NCBI GenBank assembly: GCA_944372575.1
Contig: CALVZS010000004.1
Coordinates: 48,926-112,925, forward strand
Direction of reading: 5' to 3'
Length of the DNA: 64,000 nucleotides
DNA from: an uncultured Clostridia bacterium
Lineage (GTDB): Bacteria; Bacillota; Clostridia; Christensenellales; Borkfalkiaceae
The position numbers were made by a program, and so were the translations under genes. Within the stretch, counting starts at the first letter, position 1. Every line of letters starts with the position of its first letter. Below, piece after piece: positions 35,986-45,820 of the stretch. The notes beneath the pieces were generated by a model, which was given only the letters and a program-made list of their open reading frames with translations, was not told the origin of the DNA and searched no databases.

Positions 35986-38265
35986 TTATGCCGCTGCCAT
36001 AAGTTTGACGGCGAGTACGGTCATATCATCGCCCGCTTCTTTTTGCGGGGAGCGGGCAAGGGCGGCGGCGAGCAGATTCTCGGCGAGCGCCTGCGGGTTG
36101 AGAGGGCGCTGTGCGCCGAGATAGGCGCACAGGTCGGCAGAGGAGCCGAACGCCGCCGTAATGCCGTCGCTCATAAAGAGGAGAAAGTCGTTTTCATGCA
36201 TGGTGATGCGCAGCGTGGCGGGGTGTACCGCCTCCAGCGCGCCCATCGGCAGCGATTTGCCTTCCAGGATCTTCAATTCCTCCCCCGTGAGCAGAAATCC
36301 CGCCGGCGAGCCGATCTTGACGATGTCCGCGTTGCCGTCGTCCAGATTGACGGCGGCAAGGTCAAGGCAGGAAAAGCTCTCGTCCGCCGAATAGGAAATG
36401 AGGCTGTTGACGGTGGCGAGGATGGTGTCCGACGGCATCCCCGTCTTGTAGAAGCTCTCCATGAGCGAGAGCGTGCGTGCGGAGACGTCGCGTGCGGCGT
36501 CTCCGCTTCCCATACCGTCCGAGAGGGCGACAAGAAACCTGCGCTCGTCGATCTTGAGGACGGAGTGCGTGTCTCCGCTGCTCTGTTCGCCCTTCTTGGG
36601 GCAGGCGGCGATCCCGAAGGCGGCATCGAAGCGCGGCTTTCGCTTGAACACATAGCACGCCCGCCCGTGCGTCAAAGGGAGCTTTTCGGAGAGCGCGAGC
36701 GGGACGCCGAGCGCCTCGCCGGCGGCGGCACATGCCCGTCTGGCAGGGGTGCTCTCCTCCAGCGTCATGCTCACCGTGAGCGTGCCTCCTTCGCCGTAGA
36801 CGAAGATCTCCGAACTCAGGATGCCGTGCTCCTGCAGCGTCTTTGCCAGCGCATCCTCGTTTGCGGAGAGGGAGTATTCCTCGCTCTCGCGCAGGGCAAG
36901 GTCGCGCATGATCTCGCTCACGCCGTGCGCCTGCCGGGCGAGCAGCCTGCGGCCCTCGCGCGCCGTCTCCAGGGCGGCGTTGCGGCGGCTGTCCGCCTCG
37001 AGTTCCCGGTTGAGCGTAAACAAAATACCCGCAACGTTGGGGCAATTTTGTGCCAGATCCGCCGGAAGGTCGATGAGATTGACCTTTCCTTTTGCCCGCC
37101 CGACGCGCACGAGCCGCCCGAGCGCGGGCATGGTCTTTTCGCGCTTGCACGTCTTGTTTTCGGGGCAGGCGGCGCACACCGTCCCTTCGATTGCGGCGGC
37201 GATGCGCCTGTCCCCGTCGTCCGAGGCGTCCGGCAGGAGGAAGGCGTTTTCGATTTCGCGGAAGAGGGCGGACACCTCGTAGAGCCGCTCGCCCACGGCG
37301 CGGCGGTTGCGATTGACGGCGATGCGCGGCAGCACGCGCTCGCGGTAGAAGAGCAGGCTCTCCTGCAATCGTGCCAGCCACTTTTTCGGCAGGGCGCAGA
37401 CGAGTGCGGCGGGAAGGACGCAGGCAAGAAGGCGCAGGACGATCTGCACGGCGGGCAGCGCGTACGTCCCCGCAAAGGCCTGTGCGGCAAGGTAGGCAAG
37501 CGTGAGCGCGAGAGCGGACGCGATGCGTCCGTAGGAGGCGACGACCAGCGCGCAGCAGGCATAGACGGCAAAGAGCGCAACGGGCAGCAGGCTCACGCCG
37601 TGAACGCACAGGGGCAGGGAGAGTACGACGGCGGCGGGAACGGGGACGGCGTTCTTTGTGAGCGCCGCGGCGAGCAGAACGCCGAAGAGGGCGGCTCCCG
37701 TATAGACGAGCGGGCCGAAGGCGTTGCATATCCCCATGCCCAGCAGCAGCCACAAAAGGGCGATCTCGGCAAGTTCCGGCCCCGTGAGGCGGCACTTTCC
37801 CGCATGGCGCGTGGCGTTCGCGCCGCCCTCTGCCAGAAGGCTTCCGAGCAGGAAAAACACGGACAGGACGGCTTTTTGCGCAAGAACGGGCAGTCTGATG
37901 GCGGCATATCCCGCATGGGGGAAGAGAAAGAGGAAGGGCAGCTGGGCGAGGGCGGCAAAGGCGATCTTCCACGCACCCGGCCGTATGCTCAGACGGGCGC
38001 AGACGCCGAAGCAGAGCAGCAGGATCGCTGTCTGTGCGAGGGCGCCCAGCGTCGCCTGCCAGGAGAGAAAGGCGGCGGAGGCGGCAAGGTAGGCGAGCGA
38101 GCCCGCAAGATATGCCCGAAAGACGGCGAATGTCGCCCAGAGCGCAAGGAAGGCGGCCGGTTCGCGCTGCGGGAGGGCAAAGTTGAGCACCGCCATGCCG
38201 GCCGACAACGCAAGAAAGGCGGCAATGTCCCGCAAACGGGGGCGCCGAAAGGAAAAATGACGCAT
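35986..38265 (-). CDS. spoIIE: Stage II sporulation protein E (membrane PP2C phosphatase)
   Basis: A 759-residue SpoIIE, a little shorter than the 827 residues in B. subtilis. It dephosphorylates SpoIIAA to release sigma F in the forespore and helps place the polar septum. The N-terminal third holds about ten membrane segments (residues 15-290). The central region has four cysteines in VCAACPENKTCKREK. The C-terminal PP2C domain shows the metal Asp motifs ALSDGMGSGDAARDVSA and LLFMSDGITAAFG. I chose MRHFSFRRPR as start, with GAGGTG upstream; a longer frame has no ribosome binding site. Its presence implies an endospore former. A Spo0A-box-like CGTCGAA lies at 38337-38343. Confidence 0.94.
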   Translation of the reverse strand: MRHFSFRRPRLRDIAAFLALSAGMAVLNFALPQREPAAFLALWATFAVFRAYLAGSLAYLAASAAFLSWQATLGALAQTAILLLCFGVCARLSIRPGAWKIAFAALAQLPFLFLFPHAGYAAIRLPVLAQKAVLSVFFLLGSLLAEGGANATRHAGKCRLTGPELAEIALLWLLLGMGICNAFGPLVYTGAALFGVLLAAALTKNAVPVPAAVVLSLPLCVHGVSLLPVALFAVYACCALVVASYGRIASALALTLAYLAAQAFAGTYALPAVQIVLRLLACVLPAALVCALPKKWLARLQESLLFYRERVLPRIAVNRNRRAVGERLYEVSALFREIENAFLLPDASDDGDRRIAAAIEGTVCAACPENKTCKREKTMPALGRLVRVGRAKGKVNLIDLPADLAQNCPNVAGILFTLNRELEADSRRNAALETAREGRRLLARQAHGVSEIMRDLALRESEEYSLSANEDALAKTLQEHGILSSEIFVYGEGGTLTVSMTLEESTPARRACAAAGEALGVPLALSEKLPLTHGRACYVFKRKPRFDAAFGIAACPKKGEQSSGDTHSVLKIDERRFLVALSDGMGSGDAARDVSARTLSLMESFYKTGMPSDTILATVNSLISYSADESFSCLDLAAVNLDDGNADIVKIGSPAGFLLTGEELKILEGKSLPMGALEAVHPATLRITMHENDFLLFMSDGITAAFGSSADLCAYLGAQRPLNPQALAENLLAAALARSPQKEAGDDMTVLAVKLMAAA

Positions 38266-38514
38266 AGACACCTCGGTTTTTTCACAAAAGTATAAGTATG
38301 GCGGACATACAAAAACAAGAAAAGACGGTCGCACGGCGTCGAAAATTGCCCGAGTTCTTCGCGGCCATCGCGCGCGGCAGGGAAATGCAGGAAAAAATGC
38401 ATAAAAAATGAAAACAATTTGCATAAAAATGCGACTTTATGCATTTATCATTTTTCCTTATAATTGTAATCACAAAAACTTATTTGAAAAGTATGTGAAA
38501 CGCCCAAAATCAGT
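38266..38514. other. AT-rich divergent regulatory region with dyads
   Basis: The gap between spoIIE and the surface protease gene is clearly richer in A and T than its neighbours. GCATAAA at 38399-38405 and 38421-38427, and TTTATGC at 38436-38442, form a direct and an inverted repeat (8-base centre). A TATAAT sits at 38459-38464 without a good -35. On the minus strand a TATACT lies about 20 bases before the spoIIE start. No gene seen. Confidence 0.5.
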
Positions 38515-38545
38515 TTGACAACAAGGGGGGGCGCTGTGATAAAAT
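38515..38545 (+). promoter_or_regulatory. Promoter of the protease-Opp operon with a G7 run in the spacer
   Basis: TTGACA at 38515-38520 is exact. Seven G lie at 38525-38531. The -10 is TAAAAT at 38540-38545 with a 19-base spacer, or the weaker GATAAA at 38538 with 17. Loss of two G would give the 17-base optimum for TAAAAT. Leader about 90 bases; CAGGAG before the ATG at 38642. Confidence 0.7.
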
Positions 38546-38641
38546 AGAGAAACGATTGGAAACCTGTCGCATCATGCCGGCGTGGAGCCCCTTGAGGAGT
38601 TCGCAGCGCACGGCAAAACTACTAAAACACAGGAGAAACGT

Positions 38642-41600
38642 ATGCAGAAACTGCTTAGACGGTCGGCGAGCCTGCTCTTCATCCTCACCCTTGCAGCGGC
38701 GATCGTGATCCCGACGGTTGCGGAGCCTGTCTCCGAAGTCGTCGGCGGCGGGGCGCAGTCCGATGCCGCACAGACGGAGGATCTTCCGCTTGCGGACGAT
38801 TATGCCCTTTCGGAAGAGCTTTCCGGCGCAGCCGAGCCCAAGGCGGAGGATCTTGTCAAGGTCATCGTCGAAGTCGACGCGCCCTCTCTCATTGAGTACG
38901 CGAACGAAAAAGGCATCACCGTGCAGGACGCCATGCAGTCCTCGGAGGGCGTGCGCGTCCTCAAGCGGGCGGAGACGGTGATCGAAAGCGCAAAAAAGGC
39001 GCTCTCTCCCTATCTTGTAGAGGAGGGATTCACTTACAGCACGCTTCTGAGCGGCTTTTCGGCGACCATCCGCTATAAGAACCTCTCCGATCTCGAAGAG
39101 GATGCCCGCGTCAGCACCGTCATCCTCTCCGATACCTATGAGGAGCCGCAGGCGATCACCGAAAATCAGGTCAACGTAGACGGTTCGACGGGTATTTTCG
39201 ATTCCTCGATGGTAGAATACGACGGTACGGGGACGGTCGTCGCCGTACTCGATACGGGAACGGACTACACGCACGAAGTCTTTGATATGGAGCTGGACGA
39301 TTCGCTCACCGCCATCACCAAGGACGACGTTGCCGCCGTCGCAAGCAGCCTTGCGGCGACCTCCATGTCCGCCGAGAACGACGTGACGATCGACGAGGAC
39401 GATCTCTATCTCACGACCAAACTTCCCTACGCCTATGACTATGCGGACGGCGATCCCAACGTCTATCCGGCAGAGGCGCACGGAACGCATGTCGCGGGCA
39501 TCATTGCGGGCAAGTCGGAGCGCATCACGGGCGTTGCGACGGGCGCGCAGATCGCCACATTCAAGGTGTTCCCCGACTCCGGCGAAGGCGCGCCGACGGA
39601 CAGCATTCTTGCCGCCCTCAATGATGCCGTCATTCTCGGGGTGGACGCCATCAACATGAGCCTCGGCTCCTCGTGCGGCTTTACGCGCGAGGCGGACGGG
39701 GATGCCGTCAACGTCGTCTATGACCGCGTAGAGGAGGCGGGCATCTGCCTCGTCGTCGCCGCGAGCAACGACTATTCCTCTGCCTACGGCAGCGCAAACG
39801 GCAATACCAATCTTGCAAGCAATCCGGACTCGGGTACGGTCGGCTCTCCCGCGTCCTATGCTGCTTCTCTCGCCGTTGCCTCCATCAGCGGCGTCAAGAC
39901 ACCCTATTTCCTGCTTTCGGACGGCACGGAGATCTACTTCCGCGAATCCCGTCTGGTCGGCCAGACGGACGAGAACGACTTCGTGGCGGAGATGCTCGGC
40001 GACGCGCAGGAGGGGACGTTTGACTATGTGGTCATCCCGGGCGTCGGATACGAGGCCAACTACACCGGCATCGACGTGAACGGCAAGATCGCCGTCGTCC
40101 GCCGCGGCGGCAACACCTTCGAGCAGAAGGTCTCGATCGCAAAGAGCATGGGCGCCAAGGGCGTCATCATCTACAACAATGTCTCGGGTATGCTGAACAT
40201 GTCCGTCGGAACACAGCAGACCATCCCGAGCTGCCTTATCTCGATGGACTACGGCGACATTCTTGTGGAGGCGGGATCGGGAACGATCAGCCTGTCAAAG
40301 GACTATCTTGCCGGGCCGTTCATGTCCGATTTCTCCTCGTGGGGCGTCCTTCCCAACCTGACGCTTTCGCCCGACATCACGGCGCACGGCGGCGAGATCA
40401 CCTCCTCCTACCCCGGCGGGAACGAGTATGATACCATCAGCGGTACCTCCATGGCCTGCCCCAACCTCGCGGGCGCGCTCATCCTCGTCAGACAGTATGT
40501 GCGCGATCTGGACGATTCCCTCTCCATGCAGGAGATGCGCGACCTCTCGTACAGCCTGCTCATGAGCACGGCGACCATCGCGAACAACGAGTACGGCAAT
40601 CCCTATTCCCCCAGAAAGCAGGGCGCCGGACTTGCGGACATTGAGAAATCCGTCTCCACCAAGGCATATCTCACGGTGGACGGTTCCAACAAGCCTAAGC
40701 TTTCGCTGGGAGACGACCCCAACCGTTCGGGCGTCTATACGCTGGAGTTCAACATCACCAACATGGCGGGCGAAGCGCTCAGCTATGACATCGATCCCAT
40801 TGTATTCACGGAGAGCATGTCGAGCGATGACCGCACGGTCGCCGAGCTGGCCTACTTGCTCGATGCGACGTACAGCTACTCCGTCGTTGCGACGGAGGGC
40901 AATGCCAGCATCAACGGCAACAATCTCTCGCTGGGCGGCTATTCGAGCGCCAGGATCACGGTGACGCTCACGCTCACGCAGGAGTCGAAGGACTATATCG
41001 ACGCAAACTTCGTCAACGGTATGTATGTGGAGGGCTACGTCCGCCTCAATTCGCTGAATGAAGACGGCATCGGTCTCAATCTGCCTTACCTTGCCTTCTA
41101 CGGCAACTGGGCGGATGCTCCCATGCTGGACGTGACCGCATATGAAGTGGGCGCCTCGCAGGTGGACTCCTCCGTGCTCGAAGAGGATAAGCTGGTTGCG
41201 GACGTCTATGCGACCCTTCCCATGGCGGGCTTTGATTCGCAGGATCAGAACGGCAATCCCACGGTCGGCTACTGGGGCATGGGCGCGTACGGCTACATTC
41301 TGCCGCAGGGCTATACGGCGCCTGCCACGCAGGAAAAGTTTGCGGCGCTCACCTCCTCGCAGGACGGCACGTATATGCTCTATTCCATCTCCGCCGGTCT
41401 TCTGCGCGGTGCAAAGCGCATTGAAATGCAGATCACGGACAGCGTGACCGGGGAGGCCATCTGGACAAGAACGAGCTGGAACGGCAGAAAGTCCTCCTCA
41501 TCGGGCGGCGAACAGACGGGCGGCTACATTCTCGTCGAGTTCGATGTTCGTGAACTGGGGCTTGCCAACAACTCCAGATATACTTTCTCGATGGAATGCT

Positions 41601-44600
41601 TCCTTGACTGGGGTGAGGGGGACGCCTATGCGACGTACGGCAACCGCAACACCTTCTCCTTCGAGTTCACCATCGACAATGAAAGGCCCGTCATCCTCGA
41701 TACCTATGTGCGCGAGGACGGCAACAATAAGTATGTGGAGTTCAATATCTACGACAACCACTACCTGCAGGGCTACACCGTTTACACCTATGAAAGCCTG
41801 GATGCGAACGGCAACCCCGTTGGTCTGACGCCCGTCACGGACAGCGTCATCCCCGTCTATGACGGAGAGTTCAATTCCTCCACGACGATCTCCCTCAATG
41901 TGACGTCCAAGTGGTCGCAGATCATGGCGAACGGCGGCAAGCTGTATGTCCAGGTCATGGACTATGCGCGGAACACAACGACCGGATTCATCACGCTGGA
42001 GAAGAGCGACGTTGACAACATCACCACCACGCGCGACGCGCGCGACAATTATACTATTAACATCAACGGTCAGGTAGACCTTGCGCAGTATATCCGCACC
42101 TATGCCGATGTGGAGGGTGAACTCCTTGAGAACTACTGGACGAAAGATCTCGTCTGGGAGAGCGAGGATGAGAGCATCGCCACGGTCGGCCAGGGAGAGG
42201 AGGACGGCGGCCTTGTGACCGGTATTGCAACGGGCGAGACAAAGGTCTCCGTCTATCCGCAGGGCAAGCCTGAAAATACGATCACATTCACGATCACAGT
42301 CAGCACGCAGACGGATGCGATCCGCGTGACGGGCGCACGGCTCTCCGATTACGCGCTCGAACTCGAGCGCGGCGAGGAGGCGACGATCACCCTCACGGTG
42401 GAGCCGTATAATCTGCCGCAGGCAACGCTGGAGGGGCTGACGTTCACATGGACTTCCTCAAGCGCCACGGTGCGCGTGACGCCGAGCGAGGACGGCCTGA
42501 GCGCCACGGTCAAGGCGCTCGAGTCCGGTTCTTCTACGGTGAGCGTACAGGTGAACGGCACCTATGTGTACGCGAGCTGTTCGGTTCGCGTACAGGAAGA
42601 GTTCTACGTCGACGGCGTCTACCTGCGCTCCTATACGGGCAGAGGGGATGAGAACGGCGTCGTGGTGATCCCCGACGATCTGGGCATCTCCTATATCTAC
42701 CCGATGGCGTTCTATGACAACGACTATATCACGGAGATCGTCATTCCCGAAGGCGTCATGTATATCATGCGCGCGGCAATTTACGGGTGCGAAAATCTGG
42801 AAACGGTATGGCTGCCTTCCACGCTCGAACAGATCCAGACGTTCGGCATGGCGTGGAACCCCAACCTCAAAACGGTGTACGGCCTGAACAACGTCAGCCT
42901 AATCGGTTCGCGCGCATTCATCAACGATACCAGTCTGGAACTCGGCTTCAACGGCACGGACGGGGGACAGAATGAGAACGAACGGTATGACCTGAACGGG
43001 GAGTATGACCTCGCCGGGACGACCTTCATCCAGAACATGGCGTTCTACGGGTGTGATTCCATCACCAATCTTGATCTGAGCAAGGTCGGCGTGGTGGGGC
43101 AGGCGGCGTTCGCCTTCTGTAACGGCCTGACGGAAGTCACCATTCCCTCGCACACTACGCTGGAGGCGTCCGCTTTCCAGAGCTGCACCGCCCTCGAGCG
43201 ATTGGTCATCGGCTCCCAGAACATCGGCGATGCGGCGTTCGCGTTCTGTACGGCGCTCGAGAGCGTGACATTTACGGGGGACGTCGAATCCATCGGCATA
43301 CAGGCGTTCTACGGCTGCAATGCGCTCCGGGAAGTGCGCTTCCTGAAGACGGCATACAATATCGGCTCCCTCGCCTTTGCGGGCTGCACCTCTCTCGAGA
43401 GCTTCACGCTCCCGGCAGGGCTGGAGATCCTCGGCTCGCAGGTGCTCCTCGGGACGAACGTCTCCACGGTCATTGTCTCCAAGGATACGCGCATCACGGA
43501 GACGGAGGCCGCGGCATTCAACGCCTCCTCGGTCATCGCGTTTGAGGTGGAGCCGGGCAACAAGTACTTTGCATCCGAGGACGGCGTCCTGTACGACAAG
43601 ACGATGTACCGCCTCGTTGCATACCCTGCCGGCAGGACGGCGAGCGTCTTTACCGTTCCCGACAGCGTGCGCGTCATCGGCGACAACGCTTTTGCCTACG
43701 TCCGCGGGGTGGGTACGGTCGATCTCAACAACGTCGAAGTCATCGGGGACTACGCCTTTGCCTCCTTCGGCAATATGCGTTACTCCGTCGGCAGTACGAT
43801 CAACTCGCTCGTCATCCTCTCCATGACGGGGGACGTGCGCGGATTCGACAACGTGCGCGTCATCGGCGACTACGCCTTTGCACAGTCCTATATCGCAACG
43901 CTTCCTGTCTCGGATGAGACGGTCTCCATCGGCAGCTATGCCTTCACGCTCACGCCCCGTCTGGGCGGCGCGGTCAGATTCCCGGCATCGCTGACGAGCA
44001 TCGGCGACAGGGCATTCGAGCGCAACGGATACACCTCGCTCTCGGTAGGGGATTCCAGTTATTATGTATCGGCATATGCCTACTCCTCCGGCATGTATGC
44101 GGGGATGACCTCTCTCGCGTTCTCCGATACGTCCGTTGCAGTGGGGGAGGCTGCGTTCTCCTCCTGCTATAACCTCACCGGCGTCGACTTCGGCGGCCTG
44201 ACCTCGATCGCGCCCGCCATGTTCGAGGGCTGCGTGCGGCTCACGCGCGTCACCATCCCCGATACGGTCGGTTCGATCGGTGAAAATGCCTTTGCCGAAT
44301 GTGCTTCGCTTGCATCGGTGACCCTGCCCGCAGGGCTGACGCAGATCGCGGACGGCGTCTTTATGAACACGGCGCTCACACAGATCGCGCTCCCCGAAAG
44401 CGTGACGAGCATCGGCGCGTCCGCCTTCGAGGGCGTCGCACTTACCGAGATCGATTTGAGCAACGTTGAGACGATCGGCGCGCGCGCCTTCTATAACACA
44501 CAGCTCATGTATGCAGAGTCCGAGCGCGTGACGAGCATCGGGGATGAGGCATTCGCCTATCTTCCCGAGGAGGATGCGGGCGAATCGGCACTCCTTTCCG

Positions 44601-45820
44601 TCTCCTTCCCGAATGCCGTCTCGGTAGGCGCATATGCCTTTGCCGGAAACGCACGGCTTGCGGAAGCAGATCTCTCCTCTGCACGGACGGTCGGCGAGGG
44701 CGCGCTGGACGGCAGCGCCTCCCTCGTGAGCGTCGACCTGACCTCTGCCGAGACGGTGGGGAGCTATGCGCTCCGCGGCACGGCGGCGCTTACGGAAGTG
44801 TCCCTGCCCGCCGTCAGAGAGCTTGGTGCCGGCGTATTCGACGGCTCGTCCATCACGTCGCTCACCCTGCCTGCCTCCCTCGCGTCGGTGGAGGAACAGG
44901 CGTTCGCCGGTGCGCAGCAGCTCGCTTCGATCTCGGTTGCGGCCTCCAACCCCACCTACCTTACCGAGGACGGCGTGCTCTACCGCAGAACGGGCAGCTA
45001 TGAATATGTGACGCTCGTCGCCTATCCCGAAGGGAAGCAGGATACTTCCTTCACGGTGCGCGATCGTACCATCCGCATCGGCGCCTATGCCTTTGCGAAC
45101 AATGTCTATCTCGAATCGATCACCCTTCCCGTCCATGTGCGTGTCATCGGCGCGGCCGCCTTCTACGGCTGTACGGCGCTCTCGCGCATCGAGTTCCTGT
45201 CCGCCACCGCGCCCACGCTGGAGAGTTACTCCTATGAAGTGACGCAGGACGGCGAGACGACGGAGGACAATGTCTACAACAACTTCAAGGTCGCCATGGG
45301 GACGGAGGGCGGAACGGGGATCACCATCGTCGTCCCCGCCAACCACACCGGGTATGACCTGTATATCTGGGAACAGTACTTCGGCGAGATCGATCCCGAG
45401 GTCAACGTCTCCGATGCAAACCAGCCCATCCGCAGCGCCATCGACTTCATGGATCGCGTGAACGCGCTTCCCGCACCCGCAGACGTCACGGAGGCCGACC
45501 GTGCGGAGATCACCCTGCTTCAGAGGATCTACAACACGCTCGTTACCGTTCAGAAGGATTTCGTCTCGGGCGGGTATGACGGAACGGACTACTATGCGAT
45601 CCTGACGGCGGCAGCGAATGCGCTTCCCGAGCAGCCGGACGAACCCACCAACGATCCGGAGCTGACGCCCTCCGAGCCGGTATCGCCGGAAGGAGCAAAC
45701 GTCGGACTCATCGTCGGGCTCAGCGTGGGCGGCGCCGTACTTCTTGCCGGCATTGCCGTTGCAGTGGTTCTCATCGTCCGCAGGAAAAAGCACGGATCGG
45801 AAGGAGGAGACCGGAAATGA
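38642..45820 (+). CDS. Membrane-anchored subtilisin-family protease with BspA-like LRR repeats
   Basis: A 2392-residue secreted serine protease. Signal peptide 1-30; an I9-like prodomain at about 70-175; subtilase S8 with Asp204 (AVLDTGTDYTH), His280 (AHGTHVAGIIAG) and Ser603 (ISGTSMACPNLAGA). A PA domain is inserted near 455-550, as in lactocepin and C5a peptidase. Fn3/C5a-like domains follow, then Big_2-type Ig domains near 1150-1320 and about 20 LRR_5 repeats (TSIGxxAFxxC pattern) at 1330-2200. A membrane segment at about 2354-2380 and a basic tail anchor it; there is no LPxTG. It should cut proteins at the cell surface, with the LRR domain binding a partner. It is translationally coupled to the next gene. 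Confidence 0.93.
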   Translation: MQKLLRRSASLLFILTLAAAIVIPTVAEPVSEVVGGGAQSDAAQTEDLPLADDYALSEELSGAAEPKAEDLVKVIVEVDAPSLIEYANEKGITVQDAMQSSEGVRVLKRAETVIESAKKALSPYLVEEGFTYSTLLSGFSATIRYKNLSDLEEDARVSTVILSDTYEEPQAITENQVNVDGSTGIFDSSMVEYDGTGTVVAVLDTGTDYTHEVFDMELDDSLTAITKDDVAAVASSLAATSMSAENDVTIDEDDLYLTTKLPYAYDYADGDPNVYPAEAHGTHVAGIIAGKSERITGVATGAQIATFKVFPDSGEGAPTDSILAALNDAVILGVDAINMSLGSSCGFTREADGDAVNVVYDRVEEAGICLVVAASNDYSSAYGSANGNTNLASNPDSGTVGSPASYAASLAVASISGVKTPYFLLSDGTEIYFRESRLVGQTDENDFVAEMLGDAQEGTFDYVVIPGVGYEANYTGIDVNGKIAVVRRGGNTFEQKVSIAKSMGAKGVIIYNNVSGMLNMSVGTQQTIPSCLISMDYGDILVEAGSGTISLSKDYLAGPFMSDFSSWGVLPNLTLSPDITAHGGEITSSYPGGNEYDTISGTSMACPNLAGALILVRQYVRDLDDSLSMQEMRDLSYSLLMSTATIANNEYGNPYSPRKQGAGLADIEKSVSTKAYLTVDGSNKPKLSLGDDPNRSGVYTLEFNITNMAGEALSYDIDPIVFTESMSSDDRTVAELAYLLDATYSYSVVATEGNASINGNNLSLGGYSSARITVTLTLTQESKDYIDANFVNGMYVEGYVRLNSLNEDGIGLNLPYLAFYGNWADAPMLDVTAYEVGASQVDSSVLEEDKLVADVYATLPMAGFDSQDQNGNPTVGYWGMGAYGYILPQGYTAPATQEKFAALTSSQDGTYMLYSISAGLLRGAKRIEMQITDSVTGEAIWTRTSWNGRKSSSSGGEQTGGYILVEFDVRELGLANNSRYTFSMECFLDWGEGDAYATYGNRNTFSFEFTIDNERPVILDTYVREDGNNKYVEFNIYDNHYLQGYTVYTYESLDANGNPVGLTPVTDSVIPVYDGEFNSSTTISLNVTSKWSQIMANGGKLYVQVMDYARNTTTGFITLEKSDVDNITTTRDARDNYTININGQVDLAQYIRTYADVEGELLENYWTKDLVWESEDESIATVGQGEEDGGLVTGIATGETKVSVYPQGKPENTITFTITVSTQTDAIRVTGARLSDYALELERGEEATITLTVEPYNLPQATLEGLTFTWTSSSATVRVTPSEDGLSATVKALESGSSTVSVQVNGTYVYASCSVRVQEEFYVDGVYLRSYTGRGDENGVVVIPDDLGISYIYPMAFYDNDYITEIVIPEGVMYIMRAAIYGCENLETVWLPSTLEQIQTFGMAWNPNLKTVYGLNNVSLIGSRAFINDTSLELGFNGTDGGQNENERYDLNGEYDLAGTTFIQNMAFYGCDSITNLDLSKVGVVGQAAFAFCNGLTEVTIPSHTTLEASAFQSCTALERLVIGSQNIGDAAFAFCTALESVTFTGDVESIGIQAFYGCNALREVRFLKTAYNIGSLAFAGCTSLESFTLPAGLEILGSQVLLGTNVSTVIVSKDTRITETEAAAFNASSVIAFEVEPGNKYFASEDGVLYDKTMYRLVAYPAGRTASVFTVPDSVRVIGDNAFAYVRGVGTVDLNNVEVIGDYAFASFGNMRYSVGSTINSLVILSMTGDVRGFDNVRVIGDYAFAQSYIATLPVSDETVSIGSYAFTLTPRLGGAVRFPASLTSIGDRAFERNGYTSLSVGDSSYYVSAYAYSSGMYAGMTSLAFSDTSVAVGEAAFSSCYNLTGVDFGGLTSIAPAMFEGCVRLTRVTIPDTVGSIGENAFAECASLASVTLPAGLTQIADGVFMNTALTQIALPESVTSIGASAFEGVALTEIDLSNVETIGARAFYNTQLMYAESERVTSIGDEAFAYLPEEDAGESALLSVSFPNAVSVGAYAFAGNARLAEADLSSARTVGEGALDGSASLVSVDLTSAETVGSYALRGTAALTEVSLPAVRELGAGVFDGSSITSLTLPASLASVEEQAFAGAQQLASISVAASNPTYLTEDGVLYRRTGSYEYVTLVAYPEGKQDTSFTVRDRTIRIGAYAFANNVYLESITLPVHVRVIGAAAFYGCTALSRIEFLSATAPTLESYSYEVTQDGETTEDNVYNNFKVAMGTEGGTGITIVVPANHTGYDLYIWEQYFGEIDPEVNVSDANQPIRSAIDFMDRVNALPAPADVTEADRAEITLLQRIYNTLVTVQKDFVSGGYDGTDYYAILTAAANALPEQPDEPTNDPELTPSEPVSPEGANVGLIVGLSVGGAVLLAGIAVAVVLIVRRKKHGSEGGDRK

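Noticed and set aside
36043..38295. A 750-codon plus-strand open frame opposite spoIIE
   Set aside because: spoIIE on the other strand has full catalytic motifs; this frame has shadow composition.
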